Positions 24,479 to 31,656 of a DNA stretch of 36,768 nucleotides are shown one piece after another (the first letter of the stretch is position 1; each line of letters begins with the position of its first letter). The notes under the pieces were generated by a model, which saw nothing but the letters and a program-made list of their open reading frames with translations, had not been told where the DNA came from and ran no database searches. A program made the position numbers and the translations under genes. This DNA comes from a bacterium (GTDB lineage: Bacteria > Zixibacteria > MSB-5A5 > WJJR01), in NCBI GenBank assembly GCA_021813505.1, contig JAKAKI010000050.1, positions 1 to 36,768 of the forward strand, in the 5' to 3' direction.

Positions 24479-25429
24479 TCAGGGCAGGAGAATCCGAGCC
24501 CGCTGGTCTTCCGTCAATTCCAATGACCGCGAGAAAACATCGAACTCGTGCGCGGCGAGATTCTCCAGCAGGGCAACGTAGGTGGCGATCAAAGTCGAGA
24601 GCGCACGGGCGTTCTCCGCAGGGACTATGGGCAGGATTTCGTCAAGATGGGCACGGCCGCGGTCGAGATGAAGGCGGGCTCGCTGGGCCTCGAATTGGGC
24701 GAGCCGGACATAGGCTGCCGATGTCCGCCCCAGTTTTCTCATTTCGTGCAGATGATCAACCGACAGCCCAAAAGCCTCAAGATCCGCCTGCGGCAGATAG
24801 ACCAGACCTGTGTGACCCACCGACAGATCATTGGCGACATCCCGGAGGATGTGGACCCAGTAACAGAAGATCGCCAGATCCTCGGTGGCCAGGGCGACCC
24901 GCTTGTGATCCCACGGATTCAGGAATCGTCCCTTTGCACCTGTGGGCTGCATCATGACCAGGTGCATGAACACGACAGCCGGAGCCACCGACGCCCCGTT
25001 CATGTAGGCGCGCAGATGGTCCCAGTCCCGGAACACGGGTGCGTACAGATCGCTCTCCATGGCCCGTGCCAGATCTTCCCACGGCTCCAGAGGCAACGCA
25101 AAAAGCGAGAATGTATGCGCCAACGCTGTCCAGACCGGCCCCGGTCCCTCACGACCTGCCTGGGCATCCCGCACCAATTGCAGCCACTTGCCGATCGTCT
25201 CCGCAGCCACGCGCCTCGTGCGGTCACTCAGTTCGGCGCGATTGGGGATATTGTCGACGAAATCGTCGATGAGCCGCATCGACGCGTAGGTGGCCGCGAA
25301 GGCACGCCGTGTCTCCGGATAGGCGAAGTACTGCGCGGCCGCATGGAGATGCGGCTTGTCCCTCCGGGCCACGCGGTCGCAAAGGCCGTACGCCCCTTCG
25401 AGGTCCGCCGTGAGTTGTTCGGTTGGCAT
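24479..25429 (-). CDS. Squalene/phytoene synthase family protein
   Basis: 316 aa from the ATG at 25429; a TTG at 25465 would add 12 residues but lacks a better ribosome-binding site. Both Asp-rich motifs of head-to-head prenyl synthases are present: LIDDFVD (53-59) and HILRDVANDL (193-202), followed by GLVYLPQADLEAFG (208-221). The enzyme should condense two prenyl diphosphates to squalene, hydroxysqualene or phytoene. Only one member is here, without a hopene cyclase, desaturase or HpnC/E partner, so squalene versus phytoene cannot be decided. A terminator upstream isolates it from selW. Confidence 0.88.
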   Translation of the reverse strand: MPTEQLTADLEGAYGLCDRVARRDKPHLHAAAQYFAYPETRRAFAATYASMRLIDDFVDNIPNRAELSDRTRRVAAETIGKWLQLVRDAQAGREGPGPVWTALAHTFSLFALPLEPWEDLARAMESDLYAPVFRDWDHLRAYMNGASVAPAVVFMHLVMMQPTGAKGRFLNPWDHKRVALATEDLAIFCYWVHILRDVANDLSVGHTGLVYLPQADLEAFGLSVDHLHEMRKLGRTSAAYVRLAQFEAQRARLHLDRGRAHLDEILPIVPAENARALSTLIATYVALLENLAAHEFDVFSRSLELTEDQRARILLP

Positions 25430-25463
25430 TGTTCCAAAGAAATGCAATTCGGCCACGAGGATC

Positions 25464-25495
25464 AAACAAAACGGCCCCGCTCATTCAGGGCCGTT
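25464..25495 (-). terminator. Rho-independent terminator after the SelW-like gene
   Basis: On the minus strand AACGGCCC (25495-25488) pairs with GGGCCGTT (25477-25470) around a ten-base loop, and a T-rich run (TTTTGTTTG) follows. It ends the M16-SDR-selW transcript before the prenyl synthase gene. Confidence 0.7.
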
Positions 25496-25516
25496 GACAA
25501 ACTCTGATCTTTCAGG

Positions 25517-25738
25517 CTACTGCGGAAGAAATTCGAGAATCTCGTCTTCCTCGGGGAATCGACCGGCAACCTTCTTCGAAAAGATCAGTTTGCCATCGAC
25601 TTTGACCTCGAAAACGCCTCCGGAACCTCTGATCAGTTCCGGATCAATCCCACGATTCTTCTTGAGCACGGCCGCCAAACTGGAGGCCCGGGGCAGGTAG
25701 TTTCATTCACCACAGTACGTTATCTGGATTCTCGGCAT
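25517..25738 (-). CDS. selW: SelW-like (Rdx family) selenoprotein with in-frame UGA
   Basis: Read through one UGA, this minus-strand frame encodes 73 residues: MPRIQITYCGE-U-NYLPRA at the start, then SSLAAVLKKNRG, IRGSGGVFEVKVDG, KLIFSKK and GRFPEEDEILEFLPQ. These match the Rdx/SelW thioredoxin-like family, including the strongly conserved GxGGVFEVxVDG and the C-x-x-U redox motif (Cys9, Sec12). The UGA is at 25705-25703. GAGG lies six bases before the ATG. A compact hairpin follows the UGA (see separate entry). The protein is full length and there is no frameshift. It lies 95 bp after the dehydrogenase gene and before a terminator. The family is thought to act in redox regulation; the partner is unknown. 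The Sec machinery is not in this window. Confidence 0.85.
25670..25705 (-). promoter_or_regulatory. Candidate bacterial SECIS element
   Basis: On the minus strand, 21 bases after the UGA, there is a loop AGTTT closed by CC/GG, one mismatch, and GGCC/GGCC (25688-25685 with 25673-25670). A short stem with a small loop containing GU at this distance fits known bacterial SECIS elements that bind SelB. Folding was done by eye. Confidence 0.6.
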
Positions 25739-25833
25739 CGGTTACCTCAGGTTTTGCGTTCCACGTCATCAACTTCATCAAATACGTGGGATTTCGTCCT
25801 TATTGTTGGATCACCTCGGCGTGAACTGAATCT

Positions 25834-26607
25834 TCACGGCTCCCGGTGCACCATCGTCGTCGACGACTGCGCCGTCGGCATGATGACCATCTCGATAATG
25901 TCCACGTGTTCGGGCCGGTTGGCGCACCAGACAATCGCCTCGGCGATATCCTCGCCCGTCAGCGGTTTGACTCCCTTGTACGGCTGCGCCGCCCGCTCCT
26001 TGTCGCCACGAAAACGCACGAGGCTGAACTCGGTTTCGGCCAGCCCCGGATCGACCGAGCTGACCCGGATCGGAGTCCCGTGCAAGTCCATCTTCATTCC
26101 GCGGGAAATCGCACGGACGGCGTACTTCGTGGCGCAGTAGACATTGCCGTTGGGATAGACTTCATGCCCCGCGATCGATCCGATGTTGATGATATGCCCG
26201 CGATTCCGCTTCAGCATCCACGGAATCACGGTGCGGCTGACAGCGAGCAGCCCCTTCACGTTCGTGTCGATCATCTCGTCCCAGTCAAAGAAGCCGCCCT
26301 CGTGAAGCTTCACCAAACCTCGCGACAACCCGGCGTTGTTGACCAGAACATCAATCGCCTTCCACGCCTCGGGCAGTTTCTCCAACTCGGCGCCAACTGA
26401 CTTGTGCTGGCCGACATCCAGCGCGAAGCAAAACGACTCGGTCCCGTACGCCTTCTTCAATTCCGCGGAAATCTCCGTAAGGCGTTCCAGCCGGCGGGCG
26501 GCCAGAATCAGCCGGGCGCCCTCGCGGGCGAAGGCCCGCGCCGTGGCAGCGCCGATCCCCGATGACGCCCCCGTCACGAAAACGCATTGCCCCTTCAATT
26601 CGGCCAT
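25834..26607 (-). CDS. Short-chain dehydrogenase/reductase, YdfG-like
   Basis: 257 aa from the second of two adjacent ATGs (26607), five bases after GGGGAG. Classical SDR motifs: VTGASSGIG (11-19, NADP binding), NNAG (90-93), Ser144, Tyr157 and Lys161 (YCATK). The block AGHEVYPNGNVYCATK and SVDPGLAETEFS resemble YdfG-type NADP-dependent 3-hydroxy acid/serine dehydrogenases. It begins 29 bp after the M16 peptidase gene and precedes selW, all likely one transcript. The actual substrate is unknown. Confidence 0.9.
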   Translation of the reverse strand: MAELKGQCVFVTGASSGIGAATARAFAREGARLILAARRLERLTEISAELKKAYGTESFCFALDVGQHKSVGAELEKLPEAWKAIDVLVNNAGLSRGLVKLHEGGFFDWDEMIDTNVKGLLAVSRTVIPWMLKRNRGHIINIGSIAGHEVYPNGNVYCATKYAVRAISRGMKMDLHGTPIRVSSVDPGLAETEFSLVRFRGDKERAAQPYKGVKPLTGEDIAEAIVWCANRPEHVDIIEMVIMPTAQSSTTMVHREP

Positions 26608-26636
26608 CATTGCTCCCCGTTGTCCGTAACCAAAGG

Positions 26637-29273
26637 CTACTCCAAATTGCCGACGGTCGCCAGAATGTAGTTCGCGGGATCGAAGTACTGTTTCACAACC
26701 CGCTGCACATCGGCGGGCTTCACCGCGCGCACCAATTCCGCGAGGTGATCCGCACGGTCATAGCCGGTACCGATGAATTCATCCATGCCCATGTAGTACG
26801 CCTGCGTGATCCGTGAAAGCTGGGCCGTCAGCGTCGATCCCCAGATCGAATTCTGCGCGATTGTGACCTCATCGGCACTCGGGAGTTCGTCGCGCAGCCG
26901 CTGGATTTCCTTCAGGATTCCATCCTTTGCGGTCGGGTAGTTCTTCTTGCCGGTTCCCATCGCGCAGACATACCAGCCGAAATCCTTATCGAATCGGACA
27001 GACGATCCGACCGAGTATGCCAGACCCTGCTTCTCGCGCAGTTCCCCGCCCAACCGTGAGGACAGAATCTGGTTGGCCACCATGATCGCCGGTGCGTCCG
27101 GATTCCCTGCACCCGGCAACAGGCCGCCGAGGTAGATGTAGACCTGTTCTTTTTGCATTTGCTTGTGGGTGGTGACCACTCCTGCCGGCGCCGACGGCTG
27201 TTGGATTGTCACCGTGGGCGGTGTCCCCTCGGAGATCTTCCCAAGGGTATTCTCCAGCAAGGCGAATGCGCTGTCGGGGCTCAGATTCGTGGCACAGGTG
27301 ACGATGACATTCTTCGGTGCATACAGAGTGTGCAGATGCTTCTTGAGCGCATCGCTGCCAAAACCCATCACACTGGCCTGAGAACCCATGATCGTGCGCG
27401 CATACGGTGCGCCGCTGAACATCTTGCCGAGGTAGAGTTCGCGGCAGGTCTGACCGGTCGATCCCGATGCCATTCCCAGTATTCCCATCACCTGCTTCTG
27501 CGTCTTGACAACCTCGTCGGCCGGGAAGCTGGAGTGATCGAGCATATCCGCCAGAAGGGCCATACCCTTCGGGGCGTATTCGTCAATCGTGCCGAACTTG
27601 ATGAAAGTGAATTGCGGCGTCGTGTAGTGATCGTCGTAGGGGATGTAGGGGTTGTCATTGGTGGTCAAGTCACCGCCGATGGCCGTCAGCTCCCGGTCGA
27701 TTTGATCGGCAGTGCGCGTCTCGGTTCCGCTGACCAGCATGCGATTGACGAAATCGGAGATCCCCGTGGCGCCCTCGGGTTCGCACGCCGAGCGGTACTT
27801 TCCGAGCACATTGAGACCGAACACGCGCGAATCGGGGTTGCTCTTGACAATCGCGACCATGCCGTTCGAGAGCGTCCGCTTGGCATAGGTGGCCGCTTTT
27901 GCCGGCGCCGTGGCGGCTGAATCCGACGACGCCTGCGCCTTCGGCGTAATGACCGTGGCGACATAGTTCTCCGCCGACAGATATTTCCCTGCGGCCTGGC
28001 GGATTTCGGCCAGACTCACCCGGCTCATCCGGTCGGGGAGCTGGTCCACGAATTCGTATCCCGTGACCACGAGCATCGGGGCTTTCATCATCGCATAGTA
28101 ATGGAGCCGCTCGCGCAGGAACAAATCCTGCACCCGAAGACGCGTGACCAGGGCCTGCAGATCGTCAGCCGTCACATTGAGTGAGGGAAGTTCGCGCACA
28201 ATTTTTCCAGTCGCCGCCAGAATCGCCGAGGCTTTCTCCGCACTGTCGGTCTTGATGGAAATGTGGAGTGCACTGAATTCACTTTGCGTTTCCAGGGACA
28301 CACTCACTTCCGTCGCCAGCGGCTTCTCCCCTTCAGTCAGGGCCTTTTGCAGAGGCGACAGAGCGCGGGCATTGAGAATCTCGGTCAGGAGACTGAACGG
28401 CAGATACGAGGGATCCGTGTATGCCGGCAAACGGAACTGGAAGTCGACGTGCGTCTCCGGGATTTCGGCCTCGGTGAACTTGACCAGTGTCCCCTTGATG
28501 GCCGGCACCGTGATGGTCGCCCGTGGCGGGATCGGCTGGGCAGCGTGGCGGCCGAACGTGTCCTCCAGAAGCCTCTGCATCGCCGGCGTCTTGAAATCGC
28601 CGATGACCAGAAGAATCATGTTGTTCGGTTGATAGTATGTGTGATAATAGTCAATGACTTCCTGGCGCGGGATCGTGGCGATGAGATTCTCGTACCCCAG
28701 GACGGGCCGGGCATACGGGCTGCCCTGGTAGGCCCAGGTATCATAGAATTGCTCGGCGATGTAGTCCGGGCTGTCAGTATCCTTGCGGATTTCCTCGATA
28801 ACGATTTTGCGCTCCTTGGGAAAACGGTCGTCGGGGAAGATGGAATTGAAGAGCATGTCCTGCTGGATATCGAGCGCCTCGGCGACATATTCGGCGGGAA
28901 TCAGGGACAGGTACCCGGTCAGCTCTTTGCGTGTAAAGGCATTGATGTAGCCGCCGAGATTCTTGATCCGGTCGGAGATTTGCTCCTGGGTGCGCGTGGC
29001 GGTGCCGTCGAACAGCAGGTGCTCGAGGAAATGCGTAACGCCGTTGTTGTACTCGGTTTCGTATTTCGCCCCGGACTTCACAAACACGATCGAGGCGATC
29101 ATCGGGCTGGAGTGGTTCTCTTTGAGAATCACGTCCATCCCGTTGGACATCTTGTATGTGGTCGTCCCGGCGCTGGAATTCGGAACCGCTTTCTCCGCGC
29201 GGGCCGAGGGCGCCACCGCCAGGATCAGGAAGCCGACTGCCAAAATAATTGCACCACGAAGAATTGACCGCAT
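26637..29273 (-). CDS. Secreted M16 zinc peptidase, tandem domain
   Basis: 878 aa, ATG after AAGGAGGG. An N-terminal signal peptide (1-~26, cleavage after ARA) sends it to the periplasm or outer membrane. The first half carries the inverted zinc motif HxxEH (His81-Glu84-His85 in HFLEHLLFDG) and the distal Glu in VIEEIRKD (~158-165). The second half (~450-878) is a homologous M16 unit whose equivalent site reads GISDFVNRML, so it is catalytically dead, as is usual in these two-domain clam-shell enzymes. The family cleaves unfolded peptides. It heads the minus-strand run with the dehydrogenase and selW and is divergent from module 2. Confidence 0.93.
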   Translation of the reverse strand: MRSILRGAIILAVGFLILAVAPSARAEKAVPNSSAGTTTYKMSNGMDVILKENHSSPMIASIVFVKSGAKYETEYNNGVTHFLEHLLFDGTATRTQEQISDRIKNLGGYINAFTRKELTGYLSLIPAEYVAEALDIQQDMLFNSIFPDDRFPKERKIVIEEIRKDTDSPDYIAEQFYDTWAYQGSPYARPVLGYENLIATIPRQEVIDYYHTYYQPNNMILLVIGDFKTPAMQRLLEDTFGRHAAQPIPPRATITVPAIKGTLVKFTEAEIPETHVDFQFRLPAYTDPSYLPFSLLTEILNARALSPLQKALTEGEKPLATEVSVSLETQSEFSALHISIKTDSAEKASAILAATGKIVRELPSLNVTADDLQALVTRLRVQDLFLRERLHYYAMMKAPMLVVTGYEFVDQLPDRMSRVSLAEIRQAAGKYLSAENYVATVITPKAQASSDSAATAPAKAATYAKRTLSNGMVAIVKSNPDSRVFGLNVLGKYRSACEPEGATGISDFVNRMLVSGTETRTADQIDRELTAIGGDLTTNDNPYIPYDDHYTTPQFTFIKFGTIDEYAPKGMALLADMLDHSSFPADEVVKTQKQVMGILGMASGSTGQTCRELYLGKMFSGAPYARTIMGSQASVMGFGSDALKKHLHTLYAPKNVIVTCATNLSPDSAFALLENTLGKISEGTPPTVTIQQPSAPAGVVTTHKQMQKEQVYIYLGGLLPGAGNPDAPAIMVANQILSSRLGGELREKQGLAYSVGSSVRFDKDFGWYVCAMGTGKKNYPTAKDGILKEIQRLRDELPSADEVTIAQNSIWGSTLTAQLSRITQAYYMGMDEFIGTGYDRADHLAELVRAVKPADVQRVVKQYFDPANYILATVGNLE

Positions 29274-29444
29274 CGTCCCTCCTTGGGTTACCGCAAAATC
29301 GCGGATCAGACAATATACCCCGCCGGGATTTGCCGATGCAACCCGTTCAGAGGCTCGCAGCAGGCTGGGATGTCAATTCCAATCCAAACTGAAGCCACGT
29401 ACAGTCACCCTCGTGGCACAGCCCCCCGGCTGCAGCCTGGCGAA

Positions 29445-29474
29445 TTGACAAGCCGACTTGTTCAGACATATCAT
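29445..29474 (+). promoter_or_regulatory. Candidate sigma-70-type promoter for module 2
   Basis: A consensus TTGACA (29445-29450) and TATCAT (29469-29474) are 18 bases apart, giving a start near 29481 and a leader of about 78 nt before gene A'. The leader has GGGTGTT and AACACCC that could pair over ~60 bases. Recognised by eye only. Confidence 0.45.
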
Positions 29475-29558
29475 GGGTGTTGAGAGTGCTCGCGGGGACT
29501 GTTCGCGGGCTATCTAAGTATCGCCTGACAGGAAAACACCCAGAGGGTTTGATCGGCG

Positions 29559-30587
29559 ATGATCGACAAGTGCGATACGGCGCGAGCGGTTAGAGCGTTC
29601 CTTGATCACCCGACCGATCGCAGGGCATTCAACGATCTATTCGAGCTCTCCTCCAGGATGGCGCATTCCTACATAGCCATCCGGGTTCGCCGAGGGACTC
29701 TTCACGTTCCATCTAACGAGTTCCCTCAGTCCACTGCCATCGAGGACTGCGCCTGCGAATGTCTCGGCTCCTTGTTCGCCAGCAAACCTGGCCGGCCGTT
29801 CTACTTCATTATTGACTACTTCCGCAGCCGTATCACCGATCAAACACCTCCAGACCGAGTCCATGCGCTTCTGCAGGGTATGATCGCGGGGCACATCGAC
29901 CAGGAACTGATGCAACTCAATCCCCAAGGAGTCTCCATCAGGCGGGCCATTCTTCGCTCCATGGGGGATGATTCATTCGAGGTGCTCCGGGTCGATGGAC
30001 GCGACCATTGGGCCATTCGATCAAGTGCCGGGTCCCGGCGGGAGCACTTACCACAAGTGGACGATTCGACACTCCAGCATTTCATCCATACGGCCTGCCG
30101 CAGCTTTCCAGACATGCCACGACGATGTCGGAGCATCTTCGAACAACTCGACGGGGATGACCGCTTCCAGAATCGGCTTGAGTGCAAGAAGTTCATGCCG
30201 GCCTTGCTGAGGGTCCTCACAAACCATGACGACGCCCGGCCGTCGGCTACTTCCAACCCCCGATCGGAATACGTGCGCCGGACGGTGCAGCTACTCGCCG
30301 CCAATGCCGTCGATCTGGCAGTCGATCAGGTGCTTACAAACCAAGCCCGGAAGCGAGGGTTTTCGGAGGATGAAACAAGCACCTTCCGCCGAGCCCTGGC
30401 CAACTTGATGGACGATTTCGGCCAGGATGGCGATCATGATCTCCTGCCCGGGTACCTGAAGGAGGCCATGACCGCGTGCGACGAATCCGCCTACTTGCAG
30501 CGATACAAATACGTCTGGGAAGCGCTGGTTTCAAGATGTAAGGAACTGCTGCGGGACATGTTGCGCGAGGAGGGACTGGCGCCGTGA
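29559..30587 (+). CDS. Unrecognised cytoplasmic protein (module 2, gene A')
   Basis: 342 aa, soluble and helical, without signal or membrane segment. Family not recognised. It aligns by block order and length with the gene at 4488-5513: an N-terminal helix (FNDLFELSSRMAHSYI), an acidic helix (IEDCACECLGSLF), a TPP-x-x-V anchor near residue 96, and the C-terminal RYKYVWEALVSRC. The acidic helix faintly recalls sigma region 2 (AEDLVQEVF-type), but a region 4 helix-turn-helix is not visible. A consensus-like promoter lies upstream. It is followed after 180 bp by the zinc-motif gene, as in module 1. Similarity to gene A is low at sequence level; synteny is the stronger argument. Confidence 0.5.
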   Translation: MIDKCDTARAVRAFLDHPTDRRAFNDLFELSSRMAHSYIAIRVRRGTLHVPSNEFPQSTAIEDCACECLGSLFASKPGRPFYFIIDYFRSRITDQTPPDRVHALLQGMIAGHIDQELMQLNPQGVSIRRAILRSMGDDSFEVLRVDGRDHWAIRSSAGSRREHLPQVDDSTLQHFIHTACRSFPDMPRRCRSIFEQLDGDDRFQNRLECKKFMPALLRVLTNHDDARPSATSNPRSEYVRRTVQLLAANAVDLAVDQVLTNQARKRGFSEDETSTFRRALANLMDDFGQDGDHDLLPGYLKEAMTACDESAYLQRYKYVWEALVSRCKELLRDMLREEGLAP

Positions 30588-30640
30588 ACGGTAAATGCCC
30601 CTCAGATTGCGATGCAAGGTCGAATTCACGACCACCTGCC

Positions 30641-30680
30641 CCCCTCTCCCTCTTCGGGAGAGGGGCTGGGGGTGAGGGGC
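30641..30680. repeat. Palindromic repeat between A' and B'
   Basis: CCCCTCTCCC (30641-30650) pairs perfectly with GGGAGAGGGG (30656-30665) around TCTTC, followed by CTGGGGGTGAGGGGC. This looks like a common dispersed bacterial repeat. It lies in the A'-B' gap, so the long frame that reads through it into B' probably does not mark the real start. Confidence 0.65.
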
Positions 30681-30767
30681 GACGCCGGGACCGCGACTGA
30701 CATTTTCAACAATGACACACCTTGGCCGCTACTTACAATGATGTCTGGCGATCAAAGGGCAGGGACC

Positions 30768-31649
30768 ATGCACCCAACTCCGATTGAATTGAGGCAGTTC
30801 GCCAACTCGGGACCTGATGCGCGCACCCAGGATGCTGAGGTCAGCCGACACCTCGCAGCATGCCCGCTGTGCCGCGAGTACGTCGAGCTGATTGCGGAAT
30901 GGAACCGAGGATCAAACTCCATTTCAGCACCCTCTCCCTCGGCGCGAGTAGTTGCCGAGGACGTGTTCGCCGGGGCCGTCGACGCCGCCAATCGTGTTGT
31001 CCCACATATCATTGAGTTGATCCCCCTGGCGTTCCAGAGTGAGCCAGCTCCCGTCCTATTAGCTGCCGATGGTCAGACCCCGGACCGCCCTGGTGACGGA
31101 CTGGAGCATGCAGCAACTCTTTATGCGGCGGATCCCGAGATGGTGTTGCGCGTTATGCGGGATCGCCGAACCGGTGAGGAATTGCTGCATCTGATTGGAA
31201 CCGACCCGGACCTCACATCCAACGTCCTGATCCACATCGTTGAACCGTCGATGGATTTCATGACTGACGGTCAGGGTGTAGCACACCTGGGTCCACACCA
31301 CTTGCAAAATCCCGAATCGCTCCACTGGCAGGTTCGTCTGCCAGAGGCCGTGTTTGCGCTCTCGCCTCTGCAATACAATCCGGAGCAGCCGGGAGCCAGA
31401 CGTGGGTTCGAACTGGAGGCCGACGCTGATAATCGTATCCGCGTAGAACTGGAGAGCCGCACAGAGGGAATCATGCTTCACCTGACGCTCCTGCGCATCG
31501 GGGGTAGCGAGTCTCTCCAGCGGGCGCGCCTCGTCATCACCCAGGGAGCATCAAGGTCGCAGACTGTCGAGACCAAGGGACCGGCGCCATGCACTGTTAC
31601 CGGTCTGTCGGCGACGGAACCTATCGGGATCCGGGTCTTTGCGGAATAG
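30768..31649 (+). CDS. HX3CX2C zinc-motif protein, anti-sigma-like N-terminus (module 2, gene B')
   Basis: The ATG at 30768 is preferred: AGGGCAGGGA precedes it, and the zinc motif then falls at residue 28, matching residue 30 of gene B. Starts at 30738, 30741 or 30612 are possible but cross a repeat. The 293-aa product has SRHLAACPLCREYV (His28-Cys32-Cys35), a linker, and a beta-rich domain whose RVMRDRRTGEELLHLI and MDFMTDGQGVAHLG align with gene B. No membrane segment. It ends eight bases before C'. A cytoplasmic regulator or protease substrate is inferred from context. Confidence 0.6.
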   Translation: MHPTPIELRQFANSGPDARTQDAEVSRHLAACPLCREYVELIAEWNRGSNSISAPSPSARVVAEDVFAGAVDAANRVVPHIIELIPLAFQSEPAPVLLAADGQTPDRPGDGLEHAATLYAADPEMVLRVMRDRRTGEELLHLIGTDPDLTSNVLIHIVEPSMDFMTDGQGVAHLGPHHLQNPESLHWQVRLPEAVFALSPLQYNPEQPGARRGFELEADADNRIRVELESRTEGIMLHLTLLRIGGSESLQRARLVITQGASRSQTVETKGPAPCTVTGLSATEPIGIRVFAE

Positions 31650-31656
31650 CAATCAG

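Noticed and set aside
25356-25700. Plus-strand frame across the selW region
   Set aside because: It is antisense to the SelW-like gene and has no recognisable domain; the minus-strand reading through UGA gives a complete known family.
25703-25705. UGA in the SelW-like gene as a plain nonsense mutation
   Set aside because: The codon falls exactly at the Sec site of the C-x-x-U motif, the rest of the gene is intact and a SECIS-like hairpin follows. Sequencing error cannot be fully excluded.
30612-30767. N-terminal extension of gene B' from the ATG at 30612
   Set aside because: It would translate through a palindromic repeat and has no counterpart in gene B; the ATG at 30768 places the zinc motif at the matching position.
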